64,000 nt of DNA from Microthrixaceae bacterium (GTDB lineage Bacteria > Actinomycetota > Acidimicrobiia > Acidimicrobiales > Microtrichaceae): NCBI GenBank assembly GCA_020637215.1, contig JACJWI010000001.1:868001-932000 (forward strand), read 5' to 3'. The position numbers and the translations under genes were made by a program. The first letter of the stretch is position 1, and the number at the start of each line of letters is the position of its first letter. Under the pieces are notes generated by a model. It was not told where the DNA came from and did not search any database. It was given only the letters and a program-made list of their open reading frames with translations. Positions 35,356 to 43,770 of this stretch are shown piece after piece.

Positions 35356-36602
35356 ACGAGCTCCAGCGTGGAGACCACCTCGACGTGATGGGTGTGGGGG
35401 AACAGGTCGAGGACCTCGATGCGGGTCGCTCGGTATCCGGAGGCCGTCAGCATCTCCAGGTCCCGCACCATCGCTGCGGCGTCGCAGCTGATCAGGACGA
35501 CCCGTCCCGCTCCCGTCGCCGCGACGGCCCGGACGCCGTCCCGGCCGAGCCCCGAGCGGGCCGGGTCCGCGACGACGACGTTGACCGGCGACGGACGCCA
35601 ACGCTCGACCGCGCTGCGCACGATGGTGGCGTCGCGGTCCGCCAGGTTCACCCGGGCGTCGGCCACCGACGCCGCGGACCGCTCGACGACGATGGGCCGC
35701 TCAGCGCCCAGCACCGCGGCGAAGAGTCCGACCCCTCCGTAGAGGTCGGCCAACCGGTCCGACGAACCCAGGGTCCCGACCGCCCGACGCACCGAATCGA
35801 CCAGCGCCTCGGCCCCGCTGGGCCCGGACTGGAAGAACGAGCGGGCCGAGATGCGCAGCCTGACCCCGGCGACCTCCTCGTGGAACCAGGCCCGCTGCCC
35901 CGCGGACAGCTCGACGCCTCCGATCACCCGGACACCGTCGGGGACCACCGCGTCCTGGGCCGCCCCCGTGTCGAGGATCACCAGACGCTCGCCGGTGCGC
36001 AGGCCGGCCCGGATCGTCACGTCGACTCCGTCCGGGAACCGTCCATCGCGGATCACCTCGGCCACCGGGTCGGCCGCCACCGCACAATCCGCGACCGCGA
36101 GAAGGTCGTCGCTGTGGTGACGGTGGAAGGCGAAGCGGCCACCGTCGACGCCGCCACGCACCGTGCTGCGATACCCCCATGGATCCGCGGCCGGACCGAC
36201 CTCGACCGGAACGGCGTCGAATCGCCCGGCACGGACCGATCGGGCCAGGGCATCGGAGACGATGGCGGCCTTGAGCGAGCGTTGGGCGGCCGGGGCGGCG
36301 TGCTGTAGGTCGCATCCGCCGCACCCGCGGGCGAGCTCGGGACAGGGCGGCTCCACCCGGTCCGGCGAGGCGGCGATGACCTCCACCACCTCGGCGTCGA
36401 CCGACCGGGGCCGCTCGCGGAGCACCCGGATGCGGACGGTCTCGCCGGGAAGGGCCCCGCGGACCAGGGCGACCCGCCCGGAGTCCTCGTGACCGAGGGC
36501 GGCACCGCCGACGACCAGGCGGTCGACGGAGATGACCGGTTCGGTCGGCGTCGGCTCCGGCGGCGGCTCCGGCGGCGGAGTGGGGTCGGGTCCCGGATCC
36601 AT
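35352..36602 (-). CDS. TrmA/RlmC/RlmD-family RNA (uracil-5-)-methyltransferase
   Basis: This 416-residue SAM enzyme would methylate U to m5U in rRNA or tRNA. The N-terminal TRAM domain begins ISVDRLVVGGAALGHEDSGRVALVRGALPGETVRIRV. The Fe-S cysteines are in PPCPELARGCGGCDLQHA. The SAM motif is LADLYGGVGLFAAVLG. Motif IV is VVVADPARSGLG, the catalytic Cys is in VVLISCDAAAMVRDL, and the C-terminus LDLFPHTHHVEVVSTLEL is diagnostic. Which U it modifies cannot be read. The Pro/Glu-rich first 20 residues suggest the true start could be slightly downstream. Confidence 0.92.
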   Translation of the reverse strand: MDPGPDPTPPPEPPPEPTPTEPVISVDRLVVGGAALGHEDSGRVALVRGALPGETVRIRVLRERPRSVDAEVVEVIAASPDRVEPPCPELARGCGGCDLQHAAPAAQRSLKAAIVSDALARSVRAGRFDAVPVEVGPAADPWGYRSTVRGGVDGGRFAFHRHHSDDLLAVADCAVAADPVAEVIRDGRFPDGVDVTIRAGLRTGERLVILDTGAAQDAVVPDGVRVIGGVELSAGQRAWFHEEVAGVRLRISARSFFQSGPSGAEALVDSVRRAVGTLGSSDRLADLYGGVGLFAAVLGAERPIVVERSAASVADARVNLADRDATIVRSAVERWRPSPVNVVVADPARSGLGRDGVRAVAATGAGRVVLISCDAAAMVRDLEMLTASGYRATRIEVLDLFPHTHHVEVVSTLELV

Positions 36603-36667
36603 GGCCGCACGACAGTACCGGTACGATCCGTCCTGACCCGCCCCCGTTCGTCGACTCGAGGCCCACA

Positions 36668-37348
36668 GTGTCCGCGCCCCAGATCCAGATCGTCCCGTCG
36701 GTGCTGCCCGCCGACTTCGCCCGGCTCGGCGAGGAGTGCCAGTCGCTCGAGAAGGCCGGCGTCGACCGGATCCAGTGGGACGTGATGGACGGCGTGTTCG
36801 TCCCCAACCTCACCTTCGGACCCGACGTGATAGCGGCGTGTCGACCGCTGGTCGACGTTCCCTTCGAGGCGCACCTGATGGTGGTCGAGCCCGATGCGCT
36901 GCTCCCCCGCTACGTCGAGGCGGGCTGCGAGGTGCTGATCGTGCACGCCGAGGCGTGCCGGCACCTGCACCGGACCCTGGCGTCGATCCGGGACCTGGGG
37001 GCGTCACCCGCGGTGGCGCTCAACCCGGCCACCCCGGTCGACACGCTGCGACACGTCCTCGACCTGGTCGACGAGATCCTGGTCATGACGGTCAACCCCG
37101 GCTTCGGCGGCCAGGCGTACATCGACACGATGGAGCCGAAGATCGCCGAGGTGCGAGCGATGATCGAGATGTCGGGACGCGACATCGACCTGGAGGTCGA
37201 CGGCGGCATCGGGCCGGCCACGGTCTCGGGGGCCGCTGGCGCCGGCGCCAACGTGCTCGTGGCCGGCAGCTCCCTGTTCCGCGACCCCGAGGGCCGTGCG
37301 CACGCGGTGAGCGAGATCCGCTCGATCGCCACCGCCGCGTTCGCCTGA
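36668..37348 (+). CDS. rpe: ribulose-phosphate 3-epimerase
   Basis: This 226-residue TIM-barrel enzyme of the pentose phosphate pathway interconverts ribulose-5-P and xylulose-5-P. Motifs are QIVPSVLPADFARLGEE, the metal-binding DRIQWDVMDGVFVPNLTFGPDVI, EAHLMVVEP, LVMTVNPGFGGQAYI and the late catalytic DLEVDGGIGPATV. The start is the GTG at 36668, 65 bp from the divergent methyltransferase start. The following small lipoprotein gene starts directly at its stop. Confidence 0.96.
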   Translation: MSAPQIQIVPSVLPADFARLGEECQSLEKAGVDRIQWDVMDGVFVPNLTFGPDVIAACRPLVDVPFEAHLMVVEPDALLPRYVEAGCEVLIVHAEACRHLHRTLASIRDLGASPAVALNPATPVDTLRHVLDLVDEILVMTVNPGFGGQAYIDTMEPKIAEVRAMIEMSGRDIDLEVDGGIGPATVSGAAGAGANVLVAGSSLFRDPEGRAHAVSEIRSIATAAFA

Positions 37349-37816
37349 GTGCTGCTGACCCCGATGCCGGTGCGGTCGCGTCGTCGGAACCTGGCGGGGG
37401 CCGTGCTGGCGGTGACCGCGGTCGTCGCGGTGTCGACCGGCTGCGGCGACGGCCGACCGGCGTTCTGCGACGATCTGGCCCGGGCCGCCGACATGGACGC
37501 CCTGTCCGCAGCGTTGCGAGCCCAGGACCTCGATCGGGCGCGCACGGCCGCCCGGGAGTTCTCGGACCTGGCCGACGGAGCGCCCGAGGATCTGCGGCCG
37601 GACATGCAGGACCTGGCCGGGGCGGTGAGCGAGATCGTGGACCTGCTGAGCGCCGAGCGCAACGCGATGCCCGGCGCGGGCCACGAGGGCCAGGGTGACG
37701 CCGCAGTCGTCGAACGCCAGCGGGACGAGCTGAACGAGCGGCTCGACGACCTCGCCGTCACCAGCTCCCGCGTCGAGCGATGGGCGTCCCGGGAGTGCGG
37801 CCTCGATCTGGACTGA
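37349..37816 (+). CDS. small lipoprotein of unknown function
   Basis: This 155-residue protein starts with a GTG immediately after the rpe TGA (TGAGTG). A charged N-terminus, the hydrophobic segment LAGAVLAVTAVVAVSTGCGDG with a Cys after STG (lipobox-like), and a helical Glu/Ala/Asp-rich remainder (FCDDLARAADMDALSAALRAQDLDRARTAAREFSDLADGAPEDLRPDMQDLAGAV) indicate an exported, mostly alpha-helical lipoprotein. Coupling to rpe suggests only co-expression. Confidence 0.7.
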   Translation: MLLTPMPVRSRRRNLAGAVLAVTAVVAVSTGCGDGRPAFCDDLARAADMDALSAALRAQDLDRARTAAREFSDLADGAPEDLRPDMQDLAGAVSEIVDLLSAERNAMPGAGHEGQGDAAVVERQRDELNERLDDLAVTSSRVERWASRECGLDLD

Positions 37817-38073
37817 CGGAGTTCCGACACCGGCCATTTGCACCCGGATCCGGCGGTTCGGGAGACTCCTGCCCCGACGGCGCCCCGGTGCGGTCCTCGA
37901 CCCCGTCGGGCGCGGATTCCTCACATCGGTCGGGTATCGACCGATGGGGTCTCGTCATGTGGTAGCCATGTGTTCGTCATGGAACCGTCATATGCTGACG
38001 GTTTCGTTCACATCTACGGCTGGGGCCGTCGACAGCACCCCACGCAGCGACCGACGAGAAGGAGCATTCCCCC

Positions 38074-38592
38074 ATGGACCGCCCGTCCCTGAACTCCCTG
38101 TACGAAGACCGCGATTCGTCCGACGAGCAGGTAACGACCACGGCAACCGCACGTCGCGGCGGTGCCCGCCGAGCCGGTGCCGCCGTCATGCTGGCCGGCG
38201 TGCTGGCCATGTTGGTGCTGGTCGGTTCGTCATGCACCCGCAACGCGTACGCGTTCGACTCCGCCGCACAGGTGAACGCCACCCGGTCGAGCTCGGGGCT
38301 GTCCAAGCTGGCCATCGACGACACCCTGGTCGCCAAGGCCCAGGCGTGGGCCGAGCGGATGGCATCCGCGGGCAAGATCTCGCACTCGCAGCTCACCGAC
38401 GCCGCCGGCAACAACTGGTCGGTGCTGGCCGAGAACGTCGGCATGGCCTCCTCCATCAGCCAGATGCACTCGCTGTTCATGAACAGCCCGTCGCACCGGG
38501 CCAACATCGTCAACGGCAGCTTCGACCGTATCGGCACCGGCGTCGCCGAGTCCGGCGGCCGACTGTTCGTGGTCCAGGTCTTCGCCGGCTGA
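38074..38592 (+). CDS. secreted CAP-domain (SCP/PR1) protein
   Basis: This 172-residue protein has an N-terminal membrane/signal segment (AGAAVMLAGVLAMLVLVGSSCTRNAYA) and one CAP domain: VNATRSSSGLSKLAIDDTLVAKAQAWAERMASAGKISHSQL, then NWSVLAENVGMASS, then FMNSPSHRANIVNGSFDRIGTGVAESGGRLFVVQVFAG. The family's putative His/Glu pocket (HSQL, AENVG, HRANI) is intact. Bacterial CAP proteins are extracytoplasmic and of largely unknown function. The ATG at 38074 is preceded by GAAGGAG at a suitable distance. Confidence 0.88.
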   Translation: MDRPSLNSLYEDRDSSDEQVTTTATARRGGARRAGAAVMLAGVLAMLVLVGSSCTRNAYAFDSAAQVNATRSSSGLSKLAIDDTLVAKAQAWAERMASAGKISHSQLTDAAGNNWSVLAENVGMASSISQMHSLFMNSPSHRANIVNGSFDRIGTGVAESGGRLFVVQVFAG

Positions 38593-38609
38593 TCGACCCC
38601 GATCCGTTA

Positions 38610-38650
38610 CGCGATGAGGGGCCGGCCCGGCGGGTCGGCCCCTCATCGCG
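38610..38650. terminator. hairpin terminator between CAP gene and clpP2
   Basis: A 15-bp perfect stem (38610-38624 with 38636-38650) lies between the convergent CAP gene and the second clpP. The loop is GC-rich and no T-run follows. It may serve both directions. Confidence 0.75.
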
Positions 38651-38684
38651 TTCCGGTGCGTCAGGTGACGTCCTCAGGTGACGT

Positions 38685-39314
38685 TCAGCGCATCTCGCCC
38701 CGACGCACGATCACGTGGTCGATGATGCCGTACTCCTTGGCGCCCTCGGCGGTGAACCAGCGGTCACGGTCGGAGTCCTCGTTGATCTGGTCCTTGGTCT
38801 GCCCGGTGTGGAACGCGATGCGCTCGGCCAGCAGGTCCTTGATGTACTTGAGCTGCTCGGCCTGGATGGCGATGTCGGACGCCTGGCCCTGCATGCCCGC
38901 CGAGGGCTGGTGCATCATGATCCGGGCGTGGGGCAGGGCGTAGCGCTTGCCCGGCGCGCCGGCGCACAGCAGGAACTGCCCCATCGACGCGCTCAGGCCC
39001 ATGCAGATGGTGCCCACGTCGGGCGTGATGAACTGCATCGTGTCGTAGATCGCCATGCCGGCGGTCACCGAGCCGCCCGGCGAGTTGATGTAGAGCCAGA
39101 TGTCCTTCTCGGCGTCCTCGCCCTCGAGGAACAGGAGCTGAGCGGTGATGAAGTTGGCGACCGTGTCGTTCACCTCGGAGCCGAGGAAGACGATCCGGTT
39201 CTTGAGGAGCCGGTTGTAGATGTCGGCGGAGGGCTCCATGCCGTTGCCGGCCTGCATCAGGACGGGGTCCGCGGCGATCTGCGGGGGGAGGTCGGAGGAT
39301 CCGAGTGGCTGCAT
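38685..39314 (-). CDS. clpP: ATP-dependent Clp protease proteolytic subunit (paralogue 2)
   Basis: This second ClpP has the catalytic Ser in ICMGLSASMGQFLLCAGAPG, the His in HARIMMHQPSAG and the Asp in EDSDRDRWFTAEGAKEYGIIDHVIV. The start at the ATG at 39314 (MQPLGSSDLPP) gives 209 residues. Upstream in-frame residues are low quality. Its sequence differs strongly from the copy at 20.1 kb. In mycobacteria and Streptomyces, paired ClpP paralogues assemble into mixed 14-mers. It lies apart from clpX and tig. Confidence 0.95.
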   Translation of the reverse strand: MQPLGSSDLPPQIAADPVLMQAGNGMEPSADIYNRLLKNRIVFLGSEVNDTVANFITAQLLFLEGEDAEKDIWLYINSPGGSVTAGMAIYDTMQFITPDVGTICMGLSASMGQFLLCAGAPGKRYALPHARIMMHQPSAGMQGQASDIAIQAEQLKYIKDLLAERIAFHTGQTKDQINEDSDRDRWFTAEGAKEYGIIDHVIVRRGEMR

Positions 39315-39408
39315 GGCGTTGGAGGCTAACGCGGTGCACGCCCGGCTCCGCACGCACCGGTGCGGGCGACCGGGCCCGGTCGCCCGACCGGTACGGTGCG
39401 TGCGTCAC

Positions 39409-39492
39409 GCGGACGTGGCGGAACTGGCAGACGCGCTGGGTTTAGGTCCCAGTGCCCGAAAGGGTGTGGGGGTTCGAGTCCCCCCGTCCGCA
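39409..39492 (+). tRNA. tRNA-Leu (UAG)
   Basis: This 84-nt class II tRNA has a variable arm. The acceptor GCGGACG pairs with CGTCCGC. The anticodon arm contains loop TTTAGGT (anticodon TAG), and the T-loop is TTCGAGT. The discriminator is A and no CCA is encoded. Confidence 0.95.
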
Positions 39493-39512
39493 CTCACCGG
39501 TAGCCTCGGACG

Positions 39513-40373
39513 GTGGCCGCTACCGCCGTCCTGCTCCTGTCCTGCCCCGACCGCACCGGCGTCGTCGCCGCGGTCGCCGACTTCGTGTGGCGCCACGGCG
39601 GCAACATCGTCGACGCCGAGCAGCACACCGACGACGTCGACGGCGTGTTCTTCCAGCGGGTCGAGTTCGAGCTCGACGGCTTCGCCTTCGAGCGCGACGA
39701 CCTGCCCAAGGCGTTCTGGGCCGTGGCGGAGCGGTTCGACATGGACGTCAGGGTCCACTTCAGCGACGAACGACCCCGCCTGGCCATCCTGGCCTCGAAG
39801 GCGTCGCACTGCCTGGAGGACCTGCTCAACCGGTGGCGGGCGGGTGAGCTGCCCGCCGAGGTCGCCCTGGTGGCCTCGAACCACCCTGACCACCGGGCGC
39901 TGGCGGAGTTCTCGGGGGTGCCGTTCCACCACCTGCCGGTCGGCGACGGACCCGACGGTGCAGCGCGTCAGGAGGCGGCGATGATCGAGCTGCTCGAACG
40001 GGAACAGGTCGAGAGGGTCGTCCTCGCCCGCTACATGCGGATCCTGTCGCCGACGTTCGTCGAGCGGTTCCCGTCGCGCATCATCAACATCCACCACTCG
40101 TTCCTGCCCGCCTTCGTCGGCGCCCAGCCCTACCGCCAGGCTCATGAGCGCGGCGTCAAGGTCATCGGGGCGACCGCCCACTACGTGACCGCGGAGCTCG
40201 ACGAGGGCCCGATCATCGACCAGGACGTCGCCCGGGTCAGCCACCGCGACAGCGTGGCGGAGCTCGCCCGCAAGGGCCGCGACCTGGAGGTCGCCGTGCT
40301 GGCCCGTGCCGTGCGGGCAGATCTGGAGCACCGGGTGCTGCCGTTCGGCAACCGAACCGTCGTGTTCCACTGA
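39513..40373 (+). CDS. purU: formyltetrahydrofolate deformylase
   Basis: This 286-residue enzyme hydrolyses 10-formyl-THF to THF and formate. An N-terminal ACT-type regulatory domain (TAVLLLSCPDRTGVVAAVADFVWRHGGNIVDAEQHTDD) is followed by a formyl-transferase domain with IINIHHSFLPAF and VIGATAHYVTAELDEGPIIDQDVARV, carrying the catalytic Asn/His/Asp set. Length and domain order match PurU. The start is the GTG at 39513, 20 bp after tRNA-Leu. Confidence 0.95.
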   Translation: MAATAVLLLSCPDRTGVVAAVADFVWRHGGNIVDAEQHTDDVDGVFFQRVEFELDGFAFERDDLPKAFWAVAERFDMDVRVHFSDERPRLAILASKASHCLEDLLNRWRAGELPAEVALVASNHPDHRALAEFSGVPFHHLPVGDGPDGAARQEAAMIELLEREQVERVVLARYMRILSPTFVERFPSRIINIHHSFLPAFVGAQPYRQAHERGVKVIGATAHYVTAELDEGPIIDQDVARVSHRDSVAELARKGRDLEVAVLARAVRADLEHRVLPFGNRTVVFH

Positions 40374-40396
40374 GTCCGCTGTCCTGAGCAGCGGAC
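40374..40396 (+). terminator. short hairpin after purU
   Basis: GTCCGCTG and CAGCGGAC pair over 8 bp around a 7-nt loop, directly after the purU stop codon. It is short and lacks a T-run, so it is a possible rather than a secure terminator. Confidence 0.4.
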
Positions 40397-40426
40397 CCCT
40401 TCGCGGAGTTCGGCCAGACTGCTGCG

Positions 40427-41224
40427 GTGCCCGAGGGACACATCATCCACCGACTGGCCCGGGAGATCCGCTCGACGCTGGGCGGAGCCCCGGTCCTCGC
40501 CAGTTCCCCCCAGGGCCGCTTCGCCGACGGCGCCGCCGCGATCGACCGACACCGACTGGTGCGCACCGACGCGTGGGGCAAGTACCTGTTCTGCGACTTC
40601 GGGACCGGCGAGATCCTGCACGTCCACCTGGGCCTGATCGGCAAGTTCCGGCGGCGGGCGACACCTCCGCCGGATCCCGTCGGCGTCGTCCGCCTGCGAC
40701 TCGTCGGACAGGGCACGACGTGGGACCTGTCGGGCCCGACGCGCTGCGAGCTGATCACGCCCGAGGAGCAGGACCGCATCGTCGCCGGGCTCGGCGCCGA
40801 CCCGCTCCGTCGGGGTGCCGACGTCGCCACGATGCGCGACCGCTTCGCCCGGTCGGGCCGTCCGGTCGGCGCGGTGCTGCTCGACCAGTCGATCGTCGCC
40901 GGCATCGGCAACGTCTACCGGGCCGAGCTGCTGTTCCTGTGCGGCATCCGACCGGACCGTGCCGCCGCCTCCCTCACCGACGACGAGTTCGACGAGCTGT
41001 GGCGACGGACCGTCGAGCTGATGCGGGTCGGCACACGCCTCGGGCGCATCGTGACGACCGAACCCGACGAGATCGGACGGTCCCGAGGGCGCATGGGCGA
41101 CGAGGACCGCCTGTACGTGTACCACCGGGAGCACTGCCGACGGTGCGGCGGACCGATCGCGACCGCGGAGATCGGCGGGAGGCAGATCTGGTACTGCCCC
41201 ACCTGCCAGCCGGCCACCGCCTGA
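40427..41224 (+). CDS. Fpg/Nei family DNA glycosylase (endonuclease VIII-like)
   Basis: This 265-residue base-excision repair enzyme starts MPEGHIIHRLA, giving Pro2 and Glu3 needed for catalysis after Met removal. It contains the family DRHRLVRTDAWGKYLFCDF stretch with the beta-clamp Lys, LDQSIVAGIGNVYRAELLFLCGI (helix-two-turn-helix) and a C-terminal zinc finger CRRCGGPIATAEIGGRQIWYCPTCQ. The PEGH start and HxHLGL pattern favour the Nei/Nei2 branch over Fpg. The start is the GTG at 40427. Confidence 0.9.
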   Translation: MPEGHIIHRLAREIRSTLGGAPVLASSPQGRFADGAAAIDRHRLVRTDAWGKYLFCDFGTGEILHVHLGLIGKFRRRATPPPDPVGVVRLRLVGQGTTWDLSGPTRCELITPEEQDRIVAGLGADPLRRGADVATMRDRFARSGRPVGAVLLDQSIVAGIGNVYRAELLFLCGIRPDRAAASLTDDEFDELWRRTVELMRVGTRLGRIVTTEPDEIGRSRGRMGDEDRLYVYHREHCRRCGGPIATAEIGGRQIWYCPTCQPATA

Positions 41225-41309
41225 CCGCCGGCTATCCCCGATCCGGCCGTCCGGACCCAGCCGTCCGGGACGCACCGGTCCCGGACCAGGAGCGGGTACC
41301 GTCCGGCCG

Positions 41310-42335
41310 GTGAAGGTCCGCGACCTGCCCACACCGTCGCTCGTCGTCGACGTCGACGCGCTCGACGCCAACATCGCCACCATGGCCGCCGCCCGGCCGG
41401 GTCGCACTCTCCGGCCGCACGTGAAGGCGTTCAAGTCGACGGAGTTGGCGCGCCGGGTGGCCGAGCTCGGGGGCCACCAGGCCTTCTGCTGCGCGACCCT
41501 GCGCGAGATGGAGGGCATGGCCGACGCCGGGTTGGGCGACGACCTGCTGCTGGCCAACGAGACGCTCGACGCCCCACGCCTGCGCCACCTGGTCGACCGC
41601 GGTGACGCCCGCGTGACCGTGGCGGTCGACTCCCCCGAGACGGTCGAGGTGGCCGCACACGCCGGGGCCGAGGTGCTCGTCGACGTCGACGTCGGACTCC
41701 CCCGCTGCGGGTGCCGGCCCGAGGACGCCGGTCGTCTGGCCGAGCTCGCACGGACCCGGGGGCTGAACGTCCGCGGCGTCATGGGCTACGAGGGCCACGT
41801 CGTCGGCGACCCCGACCGGGGCCGTCGGGCCGAGAAGGTGGCCGAGTCGATGGCCTTGCTGCGCCGCGCCCACGACGACGTCGGCGGCGACGTCACCTCG
41901 GCGGGCGGGACCGGCACCTACGACCTGCACGACTGGGCCGGCGAGGTCCAGGCCGGGTCGTACCTGCTGATGGACACCCACTACGCCGCGCTCGGCCTTC
42001 CCTTCCGACAGGCGCTGCGCCTCGAGGTGACGGTGATCTCGACCTCGCCGGAACGAGGCTGGGGCGTGGTCGACTGCGGGCTCAAGTCGCTGGGAATGGA
42101 CCACGGCAACCCGACGATCTCGGGCTGGAACGTGTTCTTCTGCTCCGACGAGCACACCACGTTCCTGGCCGACGCCACCGGGGACTCCGAGGGTCGGGCC
42201 CTCCCCGCGGTCGGCGCCCGCCTGGGGGTGCTCCCCGCTCACGTCGACCCGACCGTCGCCTACCACGACCGCCTGCACCTCGTGCGCGGCGACGAGGTCA
42301 TCGACGTGTGGCCGGTCGACCTGCGGGGCTGGTGA
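41310..42335 (+). CDS. DSD1-family alanine-racemase-fold enzyme (D-threonine aldolase-like)
   Basis: This 341-residue fold-type III PLP enzyme has DLPTPSLVVDVDALDANIATM, then the PLP lysine region LRPHVKAFKSTELARRV, EVLVDVDVGLPRCGC and a C-terminal metal/active-site stretch VVDCGLKSLGMDHGNP with LPAHVDPTVAYHDRLHLVRGDEVIDVWPV. These features match the D-threonine aldolase / D-serine dehydratase (DSD1) group, where a His-Cys/Asp pair binds a metal ion. D-amino-acid aldolase and dehydratase activities cannot be distinguished here. The start is the GTG at 41310. Confidence 0.82.
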   Translation: MKVRDLPTPSLVVDVDALDANIATMAAARPGRTLRPHVKAFKSTELARRVAELGGHQAFCCATLREMEGMADAGLGDDLLLANETLDAPRLRHLVDRGDARVTVAVDSPETVEVAAHAGAEVLVDVDVGLPRCGCRPEDAGRLAELARTRGLNVRGVMGYEGHVVGDPDRGRRAEKVAESMALLRRAHDDVGGDVTSAGGTGTYDLHDWAGEVQAGSYLLMDTHYAALGLPFRQALRLEVTVISTSPERGWGVVDCGLKSLGMDHGNPTISGWNVFFCSDEHTTFLADATGDSEGRALPAVGARLGVLPAHVDPTVAYHDRLHLVRGDEVIDVWPVDLRGW

Positions 42336-42350
42336 GAAGATCTGCGCAGC

Positions 42351-42992
42351 TCAGGGCAGGCGGGCGAGCTGCGGGGCGATGGCCCGCAACGCCCGGCCCC
42401 GGTGGCTGATGGATGCCTTCTCGATCCCCGACATCTCGGCGAAGGTCCGCCCCGGGGCCGAGGCATCGCCGACCGGGTCGTCGGGTACGAACACCGGGTC
42501 GTAGCCGAAGCCGCCGTTCCCCCGCGGGGCCCCGGCGATGTGGCCCTCGACGGTGCCGTCGGCCACCAGTTCGATCACCGAGCCGTCGGCGTCCGGCGGT
42601 GACTGCACCACGATGCAGCAGCGGAAACGGGCCCGCCGCTCGGCCGCGGTGACCGCGCCGAGGCCGACCAGACGGTCGAGCAGCAGTGCGACGTTGTCGG
42701 CGTCGGAGGCCTCGTCGCCGGCGAATCGGGCCGACCGGACCCCGGGCGCGCCGTCGAGGGCGTCGACCTCGAGGCCCGAGTCATCGGCCAGCGCCCACTC
42801 GCCGGTGGCCGCAGCGACCGCGGCCGCCTTGATCCGTGCGTTCCCGATGAAGTCGGGAGCGTCCTCGGCCGGAACGGCCAGATCGGCGGGTCGGGCGACG
42901 ACGTCGAGGCCGATGCCGAGCGAGACCAGCAGGTCCTGCAGCTCGGCCGCCTTGTGGGCGTTGGCCGACGCGACGACCAGGCGGCCCGTCAC
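42351..42992 (-). CDS. rdgB: XTP/dITP diphosphatase (RdgB/HAM1)
   Basis: This 213-residue Ham1-family enzyme removes non-canonical purine NTPs from the pool. The N-terminal motif is VVASANAHKAAELQDLL. The signature WALADDSGLEVDALDGAPGVRSARFAGDEASDADN and FGYDPVFVPDD are intact, as is the C-terminal SHRGRAL. The start is the GTG at 42992, four bases past the rph stop, matching the coupled rph-rdgB pair of mycobacteria. Confidence 0.95.
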   Translation of the reverse strand: MTGRLVVASANAHKAAELQDLLVSLGIGLDVVARPADLAVPAEDAPDFIGNARIKAAAVAAATGEWALADDSGLEVDALDGAPGVRSARFAGDEASDADNVALLLDRLVGLGAVTAAERRARFRCCIVVQSPPDADGSVIELVADGTVEGHIAGAPRGNGGFGYDPVFVPDDPVGDASAPGRTFAEMSGIEKASISHRGRALRAIAPQLARLP

Positions 42993-42996
42993 CGGC

Positions 42997-43734
42997 TCAG
43001 CGACCGATGGGTCGGGGTGTGGGAGCCTCGGCCAGGTACTTGCGCTGAAGGGCGTGGATGCGACGGATGCCGCCTTCGGCCAGGCCGAGCAGCGAGTCGA
43101 GCTCGTCACGGCTGAACGGCGCGCCCTCGGCGGTGCCCTGGACCTCGACGAACAGGCCCTTGCCGGTCATGACGACGTTCATGTCGGTCTCGGCGGTCGA
43201 GTCCTCTGCGTACGGGAGGTCGAGCACCGGGACGCCGTCCACCACACCGACGGAGATCGCGGCCAGCTCGTCGTAGAGCGGCACCTCGGACAGCAGGCCG
43301 GCCTGCACCACCCGGGTGAGGCAGTCGTGCAGCGCCAGGTAGGCGCCGCTGATCGACGCGGTGCGGGTGCCGCCGTCGGCCTGCAGCACGTCGCAGTCGA
43401 TGAGGATCTGACGCTCGCCGAGGGCCTTCATGTCGCACACCGAGCGCAGCGCGCGGCCGATCAGGCGCTGGATCTCCTGGGTGCGGCCCTTGGGGCCCTT
43501 GGTCTCTCGGCGGATCCGCTCGGGCGACGAGCCCGGCAGCATCGAGTACTCGGCGGTGACCCACCCCTTGCCGGTGTTGCGCATCCAGCGGGGGACGTCG
43601 TCGTCGACCATCGCGGTGCACAGCACCTTGGTGTCGCCGCAGGAGACCAGCACCGAGCCCTGGGCGTACGCGGTGTAGTCACGCTCGAAGGTGATGGGCC
43701 GCAGCTCGTCGGGGGCACGTCCGTCGGGTCTCAC
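42997..43734 (-). CDS. rph: ribonuclease PH
   Basis: This 245-residue phosphorolytic 3'-5' exoribonuclease trims tRNA 3' ends. It begins MRPDGRAPDELRPITFERDYTAYAQGSVLVSCGDTKVLCTAMVDDDVPRWM and carries GWVTAEYSMLPGSSPER, EIQRLIGRALR and the active-site region ILIDCDVLQADGGTRTASISGAYLAL. This function fits tRNA genes without encoded CCA, whose 3' ends need trimming before CCA addition. The start is the GTG at 43734. Confidence 0.96.
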   Translation of the reverse strand: MRPDGRAPDELRPITFERDYTAYAQGSVLVSCGDTKVLCTAMVDDDVPRWMRNTGKGWVTAEYSMLPGSSPERIRRETKGPKGRTQEIQRLIGRALRSVCDMKALGERQILIDCDVLQADGGTRTASISGAYLALHDCLTRVVQAGLLSEVPLYDELAAISVGVVDGVPVLDLPYAEDSTAETDMNVVMTGKGLFVEVQGTAEGAPFSRDELDSLLGLAEGGIRRIHALQRKYLAEAPTPRPIGR

Positions 43735-43770
43735 TGGTTGCTCCTGGCAGGCGGGGCCCGGGCCGGAGGC

